Origin: CAYWJT01 sp964458655
GTDB lineage: Bacteria; Acidobacteriota; Aminicenantia; Aminicenantales; Saccharicenantaceae
NCBI GenBank assembly: GCA_964458655.1
Contig: CAYWJT010000002.1
Location: 30,056-94,055 of the forward strand
Reading direction: 5' to 3'
Length of the DNA stretch: 64,000 nucleotides
The notes beneath the pieces were generated by a model. The model saw only the letters and a program-made list of their open reading frames with translations, was not told the DNA's origin and searched no databases. Of this stretch, positions 1 through 8,300 are shown piece after piece; position 1 is the first letter of the stretch; each line of letters starts with the position of its first letter. The position numbers and the translations under genes were made by a program.

Positions 1-886
1 CCAGGTCATGGAGCGGACATCCGAAGTGATCAGCGAGCTGCGCGGTCATCTCCGGAACCGACAGGGCCGGATCTGCGGCATCGGTCTGGCCATCGCCGGG
101 CTTATCAACAGGGAGCTCGAGATCGTCGAATTCTCGCCGGACTTCCATTGGCACAATGTCGATGTCCGGTCCTACCTCAGCCGCAAGCACGCCGACATCC
201 CGATCGTCTTCGACAATGTGACCAGGGTCATGGCCTTGGGCGAGATCTGGTACGGCGCCGGGCGTAATTACCAGGACTTCGTCATGGTCAACATCGGCTA
301 CGGCATCGGCGCAGGCATCATCATCCGCGGCACCCCACTCTATGGGAGCCTGGGCATGGCCGGAGAGTTCGGGCACATCACGCTCGACAGGGATTCGGAT
401 GTCCAATGCGAATGCGGCAATTTCGGCTGCCTCGAAGCCTTGGCTTCCGGCAACGCCATCGCCAAGGCCGCCCGGAAGGAGCTCGAACGCGGCGCCGCCT
501 CAGAGCTCCTCAAGGCCTGTAACGGCGATCCGGCAAGCCTGACAGCCGAGATGGTGGCCCAGAGCGCCAAGCGGGGAGACCTGCTGGCCTGGAGAGTCTT
601 CGACCTGGCGGCCGAATACATCGGTATCGGCATCGCCGGTTTGATCAACCTGTATAATCCCGAGGCCGTTTTCATCGGCGGCGGGGTCGCCCAAGCCGGC
701 GACATCCTCTTCGACCGGGTCCGGAAGACCGTCCAGGCGCGGGCGCTGAAGAAGACAGCGGAGGCCGCTTCCATCCTGCCCGTGACGTTCGGACCGAGAG
801 CGGCCGTCATGGGAGCCGTTTCGCTGATCTTAAGCGGCATCGTCAACCTCAATTTCGAACAAGACAACTATTCTGCAACGAGTTGA
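1..886 (+). CDS. ROK-family protein, 5'-truncated, probably a sugar-sensing repressor
   Basis: The reading frame is open to the left edge, so the gene is cut by the window; the ATG at position 8 is internal. What remains is a ROK domain of about 290 residues with the zinc signature CECGNFGCLE preceded by EFGH. ROK proteins are either sugar kinases or NagC/Xyl repressors that sense sugars. At the place where kinases have N-D-A-N before the ALxE motif, this protein has N-V-T-R followed by VMALGE, so the catalytic Asp appears to be missing. The N-terminal part, which would show a winged helix or the phosphate-binding DxGxT motif, is outside the window. Together with the receptor, transporter and glycosidase genes downstream this favours a non-catalytic transcriptional regulator of the locus, but that is inference. 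Confidence 0.8.
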   Translation, partial: QVMERTSEVISELRGHLRNRQGRICGIGLAIAGLINRELEIVEFSPDFHWHNVDVRSYLSRKHADIPIVFDNVTRVMALGEIWYGAGRNYQDFVMVNIGYGIGAGIIIRGTPLYGSLGMAGEFGHITLDRDSDVQCECGNFGCLEALASGNAIAKAARKELERGAASELLKACNGDPASLTAEMVAQSAKRGDLLAWRVFDLAAEYIGIGIAGLINLYNPEAVFIGGGVAQAGDILFDRVRKTVQARALKKTAEAASILPVTFGPRAAVMGAVSLILSGIVNLNFEQDNYSATS

Positions 887-1102
887 AATGACCACCTTTA
901 TGACAACGAGGCTCGGCTAGGATCATGATTGGAATGCGATCGGCGCATGCAGAGCGAGAAGTTTCTTGTCTAACTATATTAATTAATCGAAACCTTCGCA
1001 GGCAGACCCTGCGCCAAGGAGGTGGAAGCACGAAATACAGGGGATTTACGGCTAAAGGGATTTGAGCGGAGTCTATCGGCAATCGAGAAAGGAGAGCAAA
1101 GA

Positions 1103-4100
1103 ATGAGCAAAAAGAGAATCTTCTTGCTCATCGTGGCCTGCCTCGCGCTGTCGGCGACCGCGACCTCGCAAGAGTTGCAGTCCGGAGCGATCAGAGGCCG
1201 GGTCACAGATGACACGGGCGAGCCCCTGCCGGGCGTTTCGATCACCATCTCCGGCCCGGCGCTGATCGGCAAGGTCACGACCGTGACCAACGCCGAGGGG
1301 ATGTTCAGGGCCCCCGCCCTGACGCCGGGGACCGGCTACGAGGTCCGCGCCGAGCTGAGCGGGTTCGAGACGACCGTTCAGAAGGGGCTCATCGTCAACC
1401 TCAACAAGACGATCACGATCGAGATCGTCATGAAGGCGTCGACCCTCCAGCAGGAGGTCACGATCGTCGCTCCCACCCCGACCGTCGACGTCGTCAGGTC
1501 GGCGACGTCGCAGACGATCACGAGCGATGTCCTGGCGTCGCTGCCCTTGGGCCGCAATGTCAGCTCGGTCCTGGCCATGGCGCCGGGCGCCGTCGGCGGC
1601 AGCGTCCACGGCGACGGACGCGGCGAGGTCGGCGCCGTCATGGACGGCATCCAGATGTCGGAACCCGACGTCGGCGGCGTGGCCTTCGGCTACGACGTGG
1701 GCATCGCCTGGGACATGGTGGAGGAGTTCGAACTCGTGACGGCCGGCGCCTCGGCCCAGTTCTTCAACAGCACGAGCGGCCTGACCAACGTCCTCATGAA
1801 ATCGGGCGGGAACACGTTCTCGGGCTCGGCCACCGTCTATTACACGAACAAGCACCTGTCCCAGATCCATCTCCCGGAGCCGGACCTCCAGGCCCTCAAC
1901 CTGGCCAAGCCCTCCATCCCGGTTTACTCGGTCGACACTTCCTTCTCGCTGGGCGGCCCCGTCATCAAGGACAAGATCTGGTTCATGACCGAGTTCCGGA
2001 TGATCAACAGCAAGTACACCGGCGACTTCCGGCCCACGGTCATCAACGGCAAGAGCTACGACAACTACGACCGCAAGTTCCCCAACTACGTCGGCTTCCT
2101 TAAGTTCTCGGCCCAGATCGCCAAGAACCTCCGCGCCTCGGCCATGGGGCACTACTCGATGCAGGACGTTCCCTACTACTACAGCGGCTGGGGCCTGACC
2201 AACGAGGCCAACAAGAACAACAAGCCGATCCGCTTCAACTACGGCGCCACGGTTTCCTGGACCGTCAACAACAGCACCATCCTCGACCTTCGCGCCGGCG
2301 GCCTGTATTTCAAGTGGACGGGCAAGAACACGAAAGAAGCCAACCCGGACGGTCCCCACTTCTATGATGATTACACGGGCTACAGCTGGGGCAACACCGG
2401 CGCCACAGAGTACACCTACAAGCCCAAGCTCAACGTCTCCTTGACCGCCACCAAGTTCATTGACAACGTCCTCGGCGGCAACCACGAGATCAAGGCCGGC
2501 CTCGAATGGGAGCGGAACCGCGGCGACTGGGGTTTCTACATGAAGCAACCCTTGTTCTGGACTTACTACGACGGGAGCCCCTATTATTGGGCCGCTCAGA
2601 ACGGCGGCGTGACCGACCCGGTCTACGGCGACGGGCTGCTCGAATACGCCGTCATGGGCGCAACTGAGGGATCCGGCGCCGAGATCGGCATCACCTCGCG
2701 GGTCGGCGGCTTCCTCCAGGATTCCTTCACCGTCAAGCGCCTGACCGTCAACCTGGGCTTACGGGTCGACCACCTGAAAGCGTGGAGTCCCGGCCGCTCC
2801 AAGGGCGCCGCCGTCGACCCCGTCGCGCTGGCCCTCGGCGAGACCTACTTCGAGCCCATCTACGGCCTCAATCCCTATGACGAAGTGGCCTACGACACTT
2901 GGGACAACGCCTTCCCCTACGGCACGTTCTTCTCCCCCCGCCTCGGCCTCACCTACGATCTTTTCGGCAACGGCAAGACGGCCCTGAAGGCGTCGTTCAC
3001 CCGCCAGCAGGAGAGCTTCCCGACGGGGACATTCTCGGCCATGTATCCCTTGACGTGGCGATCCTTCACCTGGAACTGGTGGGACGATAACCACAACGGT
3101 CAGCCTGACGTGCCCGGCGTCGATCACTACGAAGAGGCCTACGGCGACACGCCTCTGGCCATGATCTCCACCGCTTACCTCGACGCCATCGACCCGAACG
3201 TCAAAGTGCCCTACGTTGACGAGATCACCCTCGGCATCGAGCAAGAGCTCGTCAAGAACCTCCGAGTCAGCGTCCGCTACATCCACAAGGACCGGAAGCG
3301 CATCATGGCCAGCGTCCTCTGGGACAAGGAGTCCGACAGGTATTGGTACACCCATGACCTGGCCCCCGAATGGTGGATCCCGTTCACGACGACGGTCCCC
3401 GCGACCGGCTCCTATCCGGCCCAGGAAGTGACGATGTATTTCCTGTCCAACGACGCGCCCGACCAGTTCCGTCGTTTGACCAACGTTCCCGAAGCCAAGC
3501 TCAGGTACAACTCTCTCGAGATCAGCTTCGACAAGCGGCTGGCCAAGGGCTGGATGCTCGGCGGGTCCGTCAACTACACGATGCTCAAGGGCAACTACTC
3601 CCTGGGCTATGCCTCGTGGGCTTCGCAATACGTCTTCTCCAGCCCGAACTCGTTCGTCAACGCCTACGGCGAAATGACCTACAGCCGGCCCCTCATCATC
3701 AAGCTCTACGGCACGTTCACCCTCCCATACAGCTTCATGTTCTCCTTCTTCTACACGCACTACGACGGCTCGCCGTGGGGACGGACGGTCAAAGTTAATC
3801 CGCCGGCCGATTGGGCCGCGGCCCACAACGCCAGCACGACGGGCTATACGATCTATGTCAACCCGCCCGGCACCTACCGGAACGAGGCTTCGGACAATCT
3901 CGACCTGCGGCTCGGGAAGGACTTCAAGCTCGGCCCCGGAACGGTCGAAGCTTATGTGAACATCTTCAATCTCCTCGGCGCCTATACGCTCACGGTCGCC
4001 AAGAACCCCGGCGGGACCTGGCGGCCCATCGCTGAGAACACGACAGAAGGGACCTACACAGTCGGTTCCACGGGCCTGCGCGGTTTCGCCGGTTCCCGTC

Positions 4101-4132
4101 AATTCCGGTTCTCGTTGTCCTACAAGTTCTAG
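1103..4132 (+). CDS. TonB-dependent receptor with N-terminal carboxypeptidase-regulatory-like domain (Oar-like)
   Basis: Outer-membrane receptor of 1009 residues. The start at 1103 is chosen because AAAGGAG lies just upstream and the product then opens with a clean signal peptide (MSKKRIFLLIVACLALSATA). Residues about 25-115 form a carboxypeptidase regulatory-like beta-sandwich (GAIRGRVTDDTGEPLPGVS). A plug region follows (about 130-260, with SATSQTI, LPLGRNVSSV and VMDGIQMSEPDVGG), then a long Tyr/Trp/Asn-rich beta-barrel that ends with the aromatic terminus SLSYKF. Such receptors import large ligands using TonB energy. No SusD-type lipoprotein accompanies it, which sets it apart from Bacteroidetes SusCD pairs. 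The substrate is unknown; the sugar transporter, dehydrogenases and fucosidase downstream suggest oligosaccharides. A 216-bp gap with no gene separates it from the ROK gene. Confidence 0.9.
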   Translation: MSKKRIFLLIVACLALSATATSQELQSGAIRGRVTDDTGEPLPGVSITISGPALIGKVTTVTNAEGMFRAPALTPGTGYEVRAELSGFETTVQKGLIVNLNKTITIEIVMKASTLQQEVTIVAPTPTVDVVRSATSQTITSDVLASLPLGRNVSSVLAMAPGAVGGSVHGDGRGEVGAVMDGIQMSEPDVGGVAFGYDVGIAWDMVEEFELVTAGASAQFFNSTSGLTNVLMKSGGNTFSGSATVYYTNKHLSQIHLPEPDLQALNLAKPSIPVYSVDTSFSLGGPVIKDKIWFMTEFRMINSKYTGDFRPTVINGKSYDNYDRKFPNYVGFLKFSAQIAKNLRASAMGHYSMQDVPYYYSGWGLTNEANKNNKPIRFNYGATVSWTVNNSTILDLRAGGLYFKWTGKNTKEANPDGPHFYDDYTGYSWGNTGATEYTYKPKLNVSLTATKFIDNVLGGNHEIKAGLEWERNRGDWGFYMKQPLFWTYYDGSPYYWAAQNGGVTDPVYGDGLLEYAVMGATEGSGAEIGITSRVGGFLQDSFTVKRLTVNLGLRVDHLKAWSPGRSKGAAVDPVALALGETYFEPIYGLNPYDEVAYDTWDNAFPYGTFFSPRLGLTYDLFGNGKTALKASFTRQQESFPTGTFSAMYPLTWRSFTWNWWDDNHNGQPDVPGVDHYEEAYGDTPLAMISTAYLDAIDPNVKVPYVDEITLGIEQELVKNLRVSVRYIHKDRKRIMASVLWDKESDRYWYTHDLAPEWWIPFTTTVPATGSYPAQEVTMYFLSNDAPDQFRRLTNVPEAKLRYNSLEISFDKRLAKGWMLGGSVNYTMLKGNYSLGYASWASQYVFSSPNSFVNAYGEMTYSRPLIIKLYGTFTLPYSFMFSFFYTHYDGSPWGRTVKVNPPADWAAAHNASTTGYTIYVNPPGTYRNEASDNLDLRLGKDFKLGPGTVEAYVNIFNLLGAYTLTVAKNPGGTWRPIAENTTEGTYTVGSTGLRGFAGSRQFRFSLSYKF

Positions 4133-4150
4133 GCGTTGTAAGATGCAAGC

Positions 4151-4182
4151 GGGAGGGGGAGGCCCTCCGGTCTCCCCCTCCC
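4151..4182 (+). terminator. Strong GC hairpin after the TonB receptor gene
   Basis: A perfect 11-bp inverted repeat (GGGAGGGGGAG / CTCCCCCTCCC) with a 10-nt loop begins 18 bases after the receptor stop codon. No T-run follows, so it may stabilise the mRNA 3' end or act as a weak or factor-assisted terminator that lowers expression of the downstream transporter and dehydrogenase genes relative to the receptor. The remaining 170 bases up to the symporter show no gene. Confidence 0.6.
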
Positions 4183-4354
4183 ACCCTTGCTCGCACGGGG
4201 CTTTGTCCATCCGGGAGGCCACACGGTCTTTCGGGGGATGGTTCCGGCGGGCCAAAGTATTCGGCCCAGCCTGGCCGGAGTGCAAGTCCCGGCTCGCCCG
4301 GCCGTGGTTCCATTGTCGCAGAGCAGGGCGCGAAAGATGCCTTAGGAGACCACG

Positions 4355-5980
4355 ATGACCCAAGCCTCTCTTGGCATTCCCGTCGTCGATCTTTTGATTA
4401 TCGTCGCCTACATCCTCGGCATCCTGGCGGTCGGTATCCTCTCGACCCGGGGCCTGGGGCGCACGGCCAATGGCTATTTCCTGGCCGGACGGTCCTTGCG
4501 CTGGGGGATGGTCGGCTCAGCGATGTTCGCCGCCAACATCTCGACCATCCATCTCGTCGGACTGGCGGCCTCAGGCTATTCTGACGGCCTCGTCTGGGGC
4601 AATTTCGAATGGATGGCGACTTTCACCCTGGTCCTCCTGGGGCTGGTCTTCGCTCCTTTCTATTTCCGGAGCCGCATCTCGACCCTGCCCGAATTCCTGG
4701 AGAAGCGCTACGGCCCCGGGGCGCGGATCATGCTGGCCTTCATGGCCATCCTGGCCGCCCTCTTCATCCACATCGGGATGAGTCTCTACGCCGGCGCGGC
4801 GGTCTTCCGGCAGTTCTTCGGCATCGACGTCGTGACTTCGATCATCATCATCTCGATCGTCACCGGCATCTACACCATCCTGGGCGGCCTCAAGGCCGTG
4901 GTCGTCACGGAGTCCATACAGGCCGTGATCCTAATCCTGGGGGCAATCGTGGTCACGGCCTTCGCCGTCCTGGCCCTGCCTTCGCACGGCATCCACGGCT
5001 TGGCGGACTTCAAGGCGGCCGTCAAACCCGATCAACTCAGCATGCTGCAAACCCACAGCGCGGCCGGGCTCAACTGGTACGCAGTCTTCCTCGGTTATCC
5101 CATCCTCGGGATCTGGTACTGGTGCACCGATCAGACCATCGTCCAACGCGTGCTCGGCTCCCGGACTGAGAAAGACGCCCAGTACGGGGCGCTGTTCGCC
5201 GGGCTGCTCAAGATCCTGCCCGTCTTCATCCTCGTCTTCCCCGGGGTCGTCGGCTATGTCCTGTTCCGGGACGTCATCGGGTCCGACGCCAACCAGACCC
5301 TGCCGGTCCTCCTCGTCCGGCTCATCCCGACGGGCATCAAGGGCCTTATCGCCGCGGGCCTGCTGGCGGCCTTGATGAGCACCATCGCCGCCGCGCTCAA
5401 CAGCTCGGCGACGCTGGTGGCCGTCGATATCGTCAAGCGGGTCAAGCCCCAGACTTCGGACCGGGCCCAGATCCGGGTCGGACAGGTCTGCGCCGTCGCC
5501 GTCATGCTCCTGGCCATGGCCTGGTCGACCCAGGGCGGTCGGTATACGAGCATCTTCGAGGCCATCAACACCATCGCCAGCTACCTGGCCCCGCCGATCA
5601 CGGCCGTCTTCCTGTGGGGGGTGTTCTGGAGGCGCGGGACTAGCCAGGCCGCGCTGACGACCCTGATCGCCGGTTTTCTCCTCGGCGTCGTCTCGTTCCT
5701 GGTCGACCTTCCTGTCTTCGGCACAGAGAAGGTCATTACTCACGGGCTCGGCATCCCCTTCATGATGCAGGCCTGGTGGATGTTCTCTCTGTGCAGCCTG
5801 ATGTTCGTCGTAGTAAGCCTGTTGACGCCCCGCCCTGACCCGGAAAAAATCGACGCCCTGACCTGGAAAAGCCCGGCCGCCTTCCTGACCCAAGGCCGAA
5901 TCGACGGAGTCACCGACCCCCGGGTTCTGGCCTGTGGGCTGTTGGTTTTATTAGCGGCCCTGTATTATATCTTTCGCTGA
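4355..5980 (+). CDS. SSS-family sodium/solute (probably sugar) symporter
   Basis: Inner-membrane protein of 541 residues with about 13-14 hydrophobic segments, the usual size for the SLC5/SSF family. Family marks include GYFLAGRSL near residue 40, the TM2 region AANISTIHLVGLAASGY, GGLKAVVVTESIQ near 170, and WYWCTDQTIVQRVL near 250. The last resembles the WYWCxDQxxVQR motif of SGLT-type sugar carriers, so a sugar substrate is more likely than proline or pantothenate. AGGAG lies 8 bases before the ATG. The gene sits between the receptor and two oxidoreductases, where it would move mono- or disaccharides released by the glycosidases into the cytoplasm. The exact substrate cannot be read from the sequence; fucose or rhamnose is a guess from context. 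Confidence 0.9.
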   Translation: MTQASLGIPVVDLLIIVAYILGILAVGILSTRGLGRTANGYFLAGRSLRWGMVGSAMFAANISTIHLVGLAASGYSDGLVWGNFEWMATFTLVLLGLVFAPFYFRSRISTLPEFLEKRYGPGARIMLAFMAILAALFIHIGMSLYAGAAVFRQFFGIDVVTSIIIISIVTGIYTILGGLKAVVVTESIQAVILILGAIVVTAFAVLALPSHGIHGLADFKAAVKPDQLSMLQTHSAAGLNWYAVFLGYPILGIWYWCTDQTIVQRVLGSRTEKDAQYGALFAGLLKILPVFILVFPGVVGYVLFRDVIGSDANQTLPVLLVRLIPTGIKGLIAAGLLAALMSTIAAALNSSATLVAVDIVKRVKPQTSDRAQIRVGQVCAVAVMLLAMAWSTQGGRYTSIFEAINTIASYLAPPITAVFLWGVFWRRGTSQAALTTLIAGFLLGVVSFLVDLPVFGTEKVITHGLGIPFMMQAWWMFSLCSLMFVVVSLLTPRPDPEKIDALTWKSPAAFLTQGRIDGVTDPRVLACGLLVLLAALYYIFR

Positions 5981-6011
5981 GGCCGCCCTATGCGGCCAGG
6001 GGAGTTGAGAC

Positions 6012-7037
6012 ATGAAGCAAGCGGTCATGACCAGCCCGGGTGTGATCGAGTTCCGGGATGTCCCCGTGCCGACTCCCGGGCCTGATGAGGTCCTGATCCG
6101 GGTCCGAAGGATCGGGATTTGCGGTTCCGATATCCATGTCCGCCACGGGCGCCATCCGTTCACGTCCTATCCCGTAGTCCAAGGCCACGAGTTCTCCGGC
6201 ACCGTCGAAGCGGTGGGAAAGCGGATCCGAGGCCTGAGGCCGGGCCGGAAGGTCACTGCGACGCCGCAGCTCGTCTGCGGCCGCTGCGCCCCCTGCCGGC
6301 GCGGGGATTACCATATCTGCGATGTCCTCCGCGTCCAGGGATTCCAGGCGCCGGGCTGCGCCCAGGAATTCTTCCTCGTCCGGGCCGAACAGATCGTCCC
6401 TCTACCGGCCGCCTTCACGTTTGAACAAGGGGCTTTGGTCGAACCGGCGGCAGTCGGCGTCCATTCGGTCTCCCGGGCCGGCAAGGTGGCCGGGGAGAAC
6501 GTCGCGGTGCTCGGGGCCGGGCCCATCGGCAATCTCGTCGGGCAGGCGGCCCGGGCCGCGGGAGCCAGGGTCCTGATGACGGACATCAGCGAATACCGGC
6601 TGGAAATCGCCAGGAAGTGCGGGCTGCGGGCCGTCTCTCTGGCCGGCCGGGAGAGCCTCAAGGAAGCCTCGGCGCGAGTTTTCGGGGCCAAGGGATTCCA
6701 GAAGGCCTTTGAGTGCGCCGGAGCCGAAGCGGCCATCAACGAAGCCGTTGAGGCGATCCAAAAAGGCGGCACCATAGTGGCGGTCGGCGTCTACAGCGGC
6801 CTGCCCCGCGTCAACATGGGCCTGGTCCAGGACCGGGAGCTGACCCTGAGGGGTACGCTCATGTACCAGAAAAAGGATTTCCTCAAGGCCGTCCGGCTCA
6901 TGCGCGCGGGCCGGCTCGTCACCAAGCCGCTCGAGACCCGTCATTTCCCTTTCGACGAGTACCCGGCCGCCTACGACTTCGCCGACCGGCAAGGCGATAA
7001 GTCCATGAAGATCTTCATCGACCTCGAGACCAAATGA
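6012..7037 (+). CDS. Zinc-dependent medium-chain dehydrogenase (sugar/polyol dehydrogenase-like)
   Basis: Protein of 341 residues in the MDR/zinc alcohol dehydrogenase superfamily. The GroES-like N-terminal half has the catalytic-zinc Cys in ICGSDIH and the following GHE, and four structural-zinc cysteines in CGRCAPCRRGDYHIC. The Rossmann half contains VAVLGAGPIGNLVGQ for NAD(P) binding and DIS at the end of beta-2. It resembles threonine, sorbitol or galactitol/L-galactonate dehydrogenases more than ethanol dehydrogenases. Its place between a sugar symporter and an Fe-ADH suggests oxidation of an imported sugar, sugar acid or polyol. GGGGAG precedes the start, and the gap to the symporter is 31 bases, so the genes are likely co-transcribed. 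The substrate is not identifiable from the sequence alone. Confidence 0.85.
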   Translation: MKQAVMTSPGVIEFRDVPVPTPGPDEVLIRVRRIGICGSDIHVRHGRHPFTSYPVVQGHEFSGTVEAVGKRIRGLRPGRKVTATPQLVCGRCAPCRRGDYHICDVLRVQGFQAPGCAQEFFLVRAEQIVPLPAAFTFEQGALVEPAAVGVHSVSRAGKVAGENVAVLGAGPIGNLVGQAARAAGARVLMTDISEYRLEIARKCGLRAVSLAGRESLKEASARVFGAKGFQKAFECAGAEAAINEAVEAIQKGGTIVAVGVYSGLPRVNMGLVQDRELTLRGTLMYQKKDFLKAVRLMRAGRLVTKPLETRHFPFDEYPAAYDFADRQGDKSMKIFIDLETK

Positions 7038-7051
7038 CAGGAGCCAAGCCA

Positions 7052-8212
7052 ATGAAATCCTTTAATTACTTCCAGCCGACCGAAATCCGTTTCGGCCACG
7101 GTCGGTTCGCCGAGCTGGGCGCCGTCGCTGCCCGCTTCGGCCGCCGCGCCCTTCTGGTCACCGTCCCCGATGAGCCGTGCTTCGGCGGCCTCTTCACCCA
7201 GGCCAAGTCCCTTCTGGCCAAAGCCGGCCTGACTGTGGCCCGCTTCGACGAGGTCATCCCGAACCCGACCACGGACGTCGTGGCGCGGGGCGCCCGCGTC
7301 GCCCGGGACTTCAAGGCGGAAGTCGTCGTCGCGGTCGGCGGCGGCTCGACCATGGATTCGGCCAAGGCCATCGCCGTGGAGGCCACTCATCCCGGCAGCG
7401 CCTGGGACTACCTCTTCTTCCGGGAAAAGCAGCCCACGGCCAAGACCCTGCCGGTCGTGGCCGTCACGACGACTTCGGGCACAGGCTCCCATGTGACCCA
7501 GGTGGCGGTAATCACCAACCCGGCCGAAAGGAACAAATCAGCCCTGTTCCATCCGCTCCTCTATCCCAAGGTGAGCCTGGTCGACCCGTCGCTCATGACC
7601 ACCCTGCCTTCCAGGGTGACGTCCGCCACGGGATTCGACGTCTTCGCCCACGCCTTCGAGAGCTTCATCAATCCGGGGGGATCGCCATATACGGATATGA
7701 TGGCCCTCGAGGCTCTCCGGCTCGTCGCACGGTTCCTGCCCGCCGCGGTCAAGAATGGGAAGGACCTGGAGGCCCGCGCAGGGATGGCCTGGGCCGACAC
7801 GCTGGCCGGGTTGTGCATCGCCAACGCGGGCGTGACCCTGCCGCACGGCATCGGGATGGCTATCGGCGGGCTCTATCCGCACGTAGCGCACGGCGAGGCT
7901 CTGGCCGTAGTCTATCCGGCTATTCTCGATTACACGTGTCGCTCCGCCCCAGAAAAATTCGCCGCGGTCGGCCGGATCTTCGACACGCGCCTTTCGGGTG
8001 CCGGCGGGATCCGTGCGGCCGAGGCCGCAAGCGCCGCTATCAAAAAGTTCATCAAGAAGATCGGGATGGGCCTGAAGCTCAGCGACCTCAAGGTGCCGAA
8101 AGCGGAGCTCGCGGCGCTGGCCAGGCAGTCCCTGGTCCTGCCCGACTATAAGAACCATCCTCGCCTGGCCACCCTGGCCGACGTCGAAGACATCCTCGAC
8201 CGCAGCCATTGA
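7052..8212 (+). CDS. Iron-containing alcohol dehydrogenase (group III, lactaldehyde reductase/butanol dehydrogenase-like)
   Basis: Protein of 386 residues. The nucleotide-binding motif [14 protein letters not shown] is near residue 95. The metal ligands are visible as the Asp and His of [11 protein letters not shown] and the two His of [19 protein letters not shown]. These enzymes interconvert aldehydes and alcohols with NAD(P)H in the cytoplasm. In fucose and rhamnose degradation a family member (FucO) reduces lactaldehyde to 1,2-propanediol, which would suit this locus, but the assignment is inferred from context. The ATG at 7052 is preferred over one at 7034 that overlaps the previous stop, because CAGGAG lies 8 bases before 7052 and the protein then starts with the usual FxxPTEIRFG region. 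Confidence 0.9.
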   Translation: MKSFNYFQPTEIRFGHGRFAELGAVAARFGRRALLVTVPDEPCFGGLFTQAKSLLAKAGLTVARFDEVIPNPTTDVVARGARVARDFKAEVVVAVGGGSTMDSAKAIAVEATHPGSAWDYLFFREKQPTAKTLPVVAVTTTSGTGSHVTQVAVITNPAERNKSALFHPLLYPKVSLVDPSLMTTLPSRVTSATGFDVFAHAFESFINPGGSPYTDMMALEALRLVARFLPAAVKNGKDLEARAGMAWADTLAGLCIANAGVTLPHGIGMAIGGLYPHVAHGEALAVVYPAILDYTCRSAPEKFAAVGRIFDTRLSGAGGIRAAEAASAAIKKFIKKIGMGLKLSDLKVPKAELAALARQSLVLPDYKNHPRLATLADVEDILDRSH

Positions 8213-8239
8213 GGGCCGGGCCGGCGAGACGACGGGACG

Positions 8240-8271
8240 CGGCCGCGAACGGCGAACGGCGCTCGCGGCCG
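8240..8271 (+). other. Stem-loop in the leader of the GH95 gene
   Basis: A perfect 9-bp inverted repeat (CGGCCGCGA / TCGCGGCCG) with a 14-nt loop lies between the Fe-ADH stop and the GH95 start. No T-run follows, so it could be an attenuating or mRNA-stabilising structure. Functional evidence is lacking. Confidence 0.4.
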
Positions 8272-8300
8272 GACAGACCGGCTTCGGAAAGGAGGCCTGG

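Noticed and set aside
1073..2548. 491-aa open frame on the minus strand
   Set aside because: It is antisense to the TonB receptor gene, has biased repetitive composition typical of GC-rich shadows, and shows no protein family features.
4183..4354. Possible riboswitch before the symporter gene
   Set aside because: Apart from the hairpin at 4151-4182 no known aptamer pattern could be recognised in this stretch.
2759..4363. 534-aa open frame on the minus strand
   Set aside because: It is antisense to the same receptor gene and rich in Arg, Gly and Val without motifs; a GC-skew shadow.
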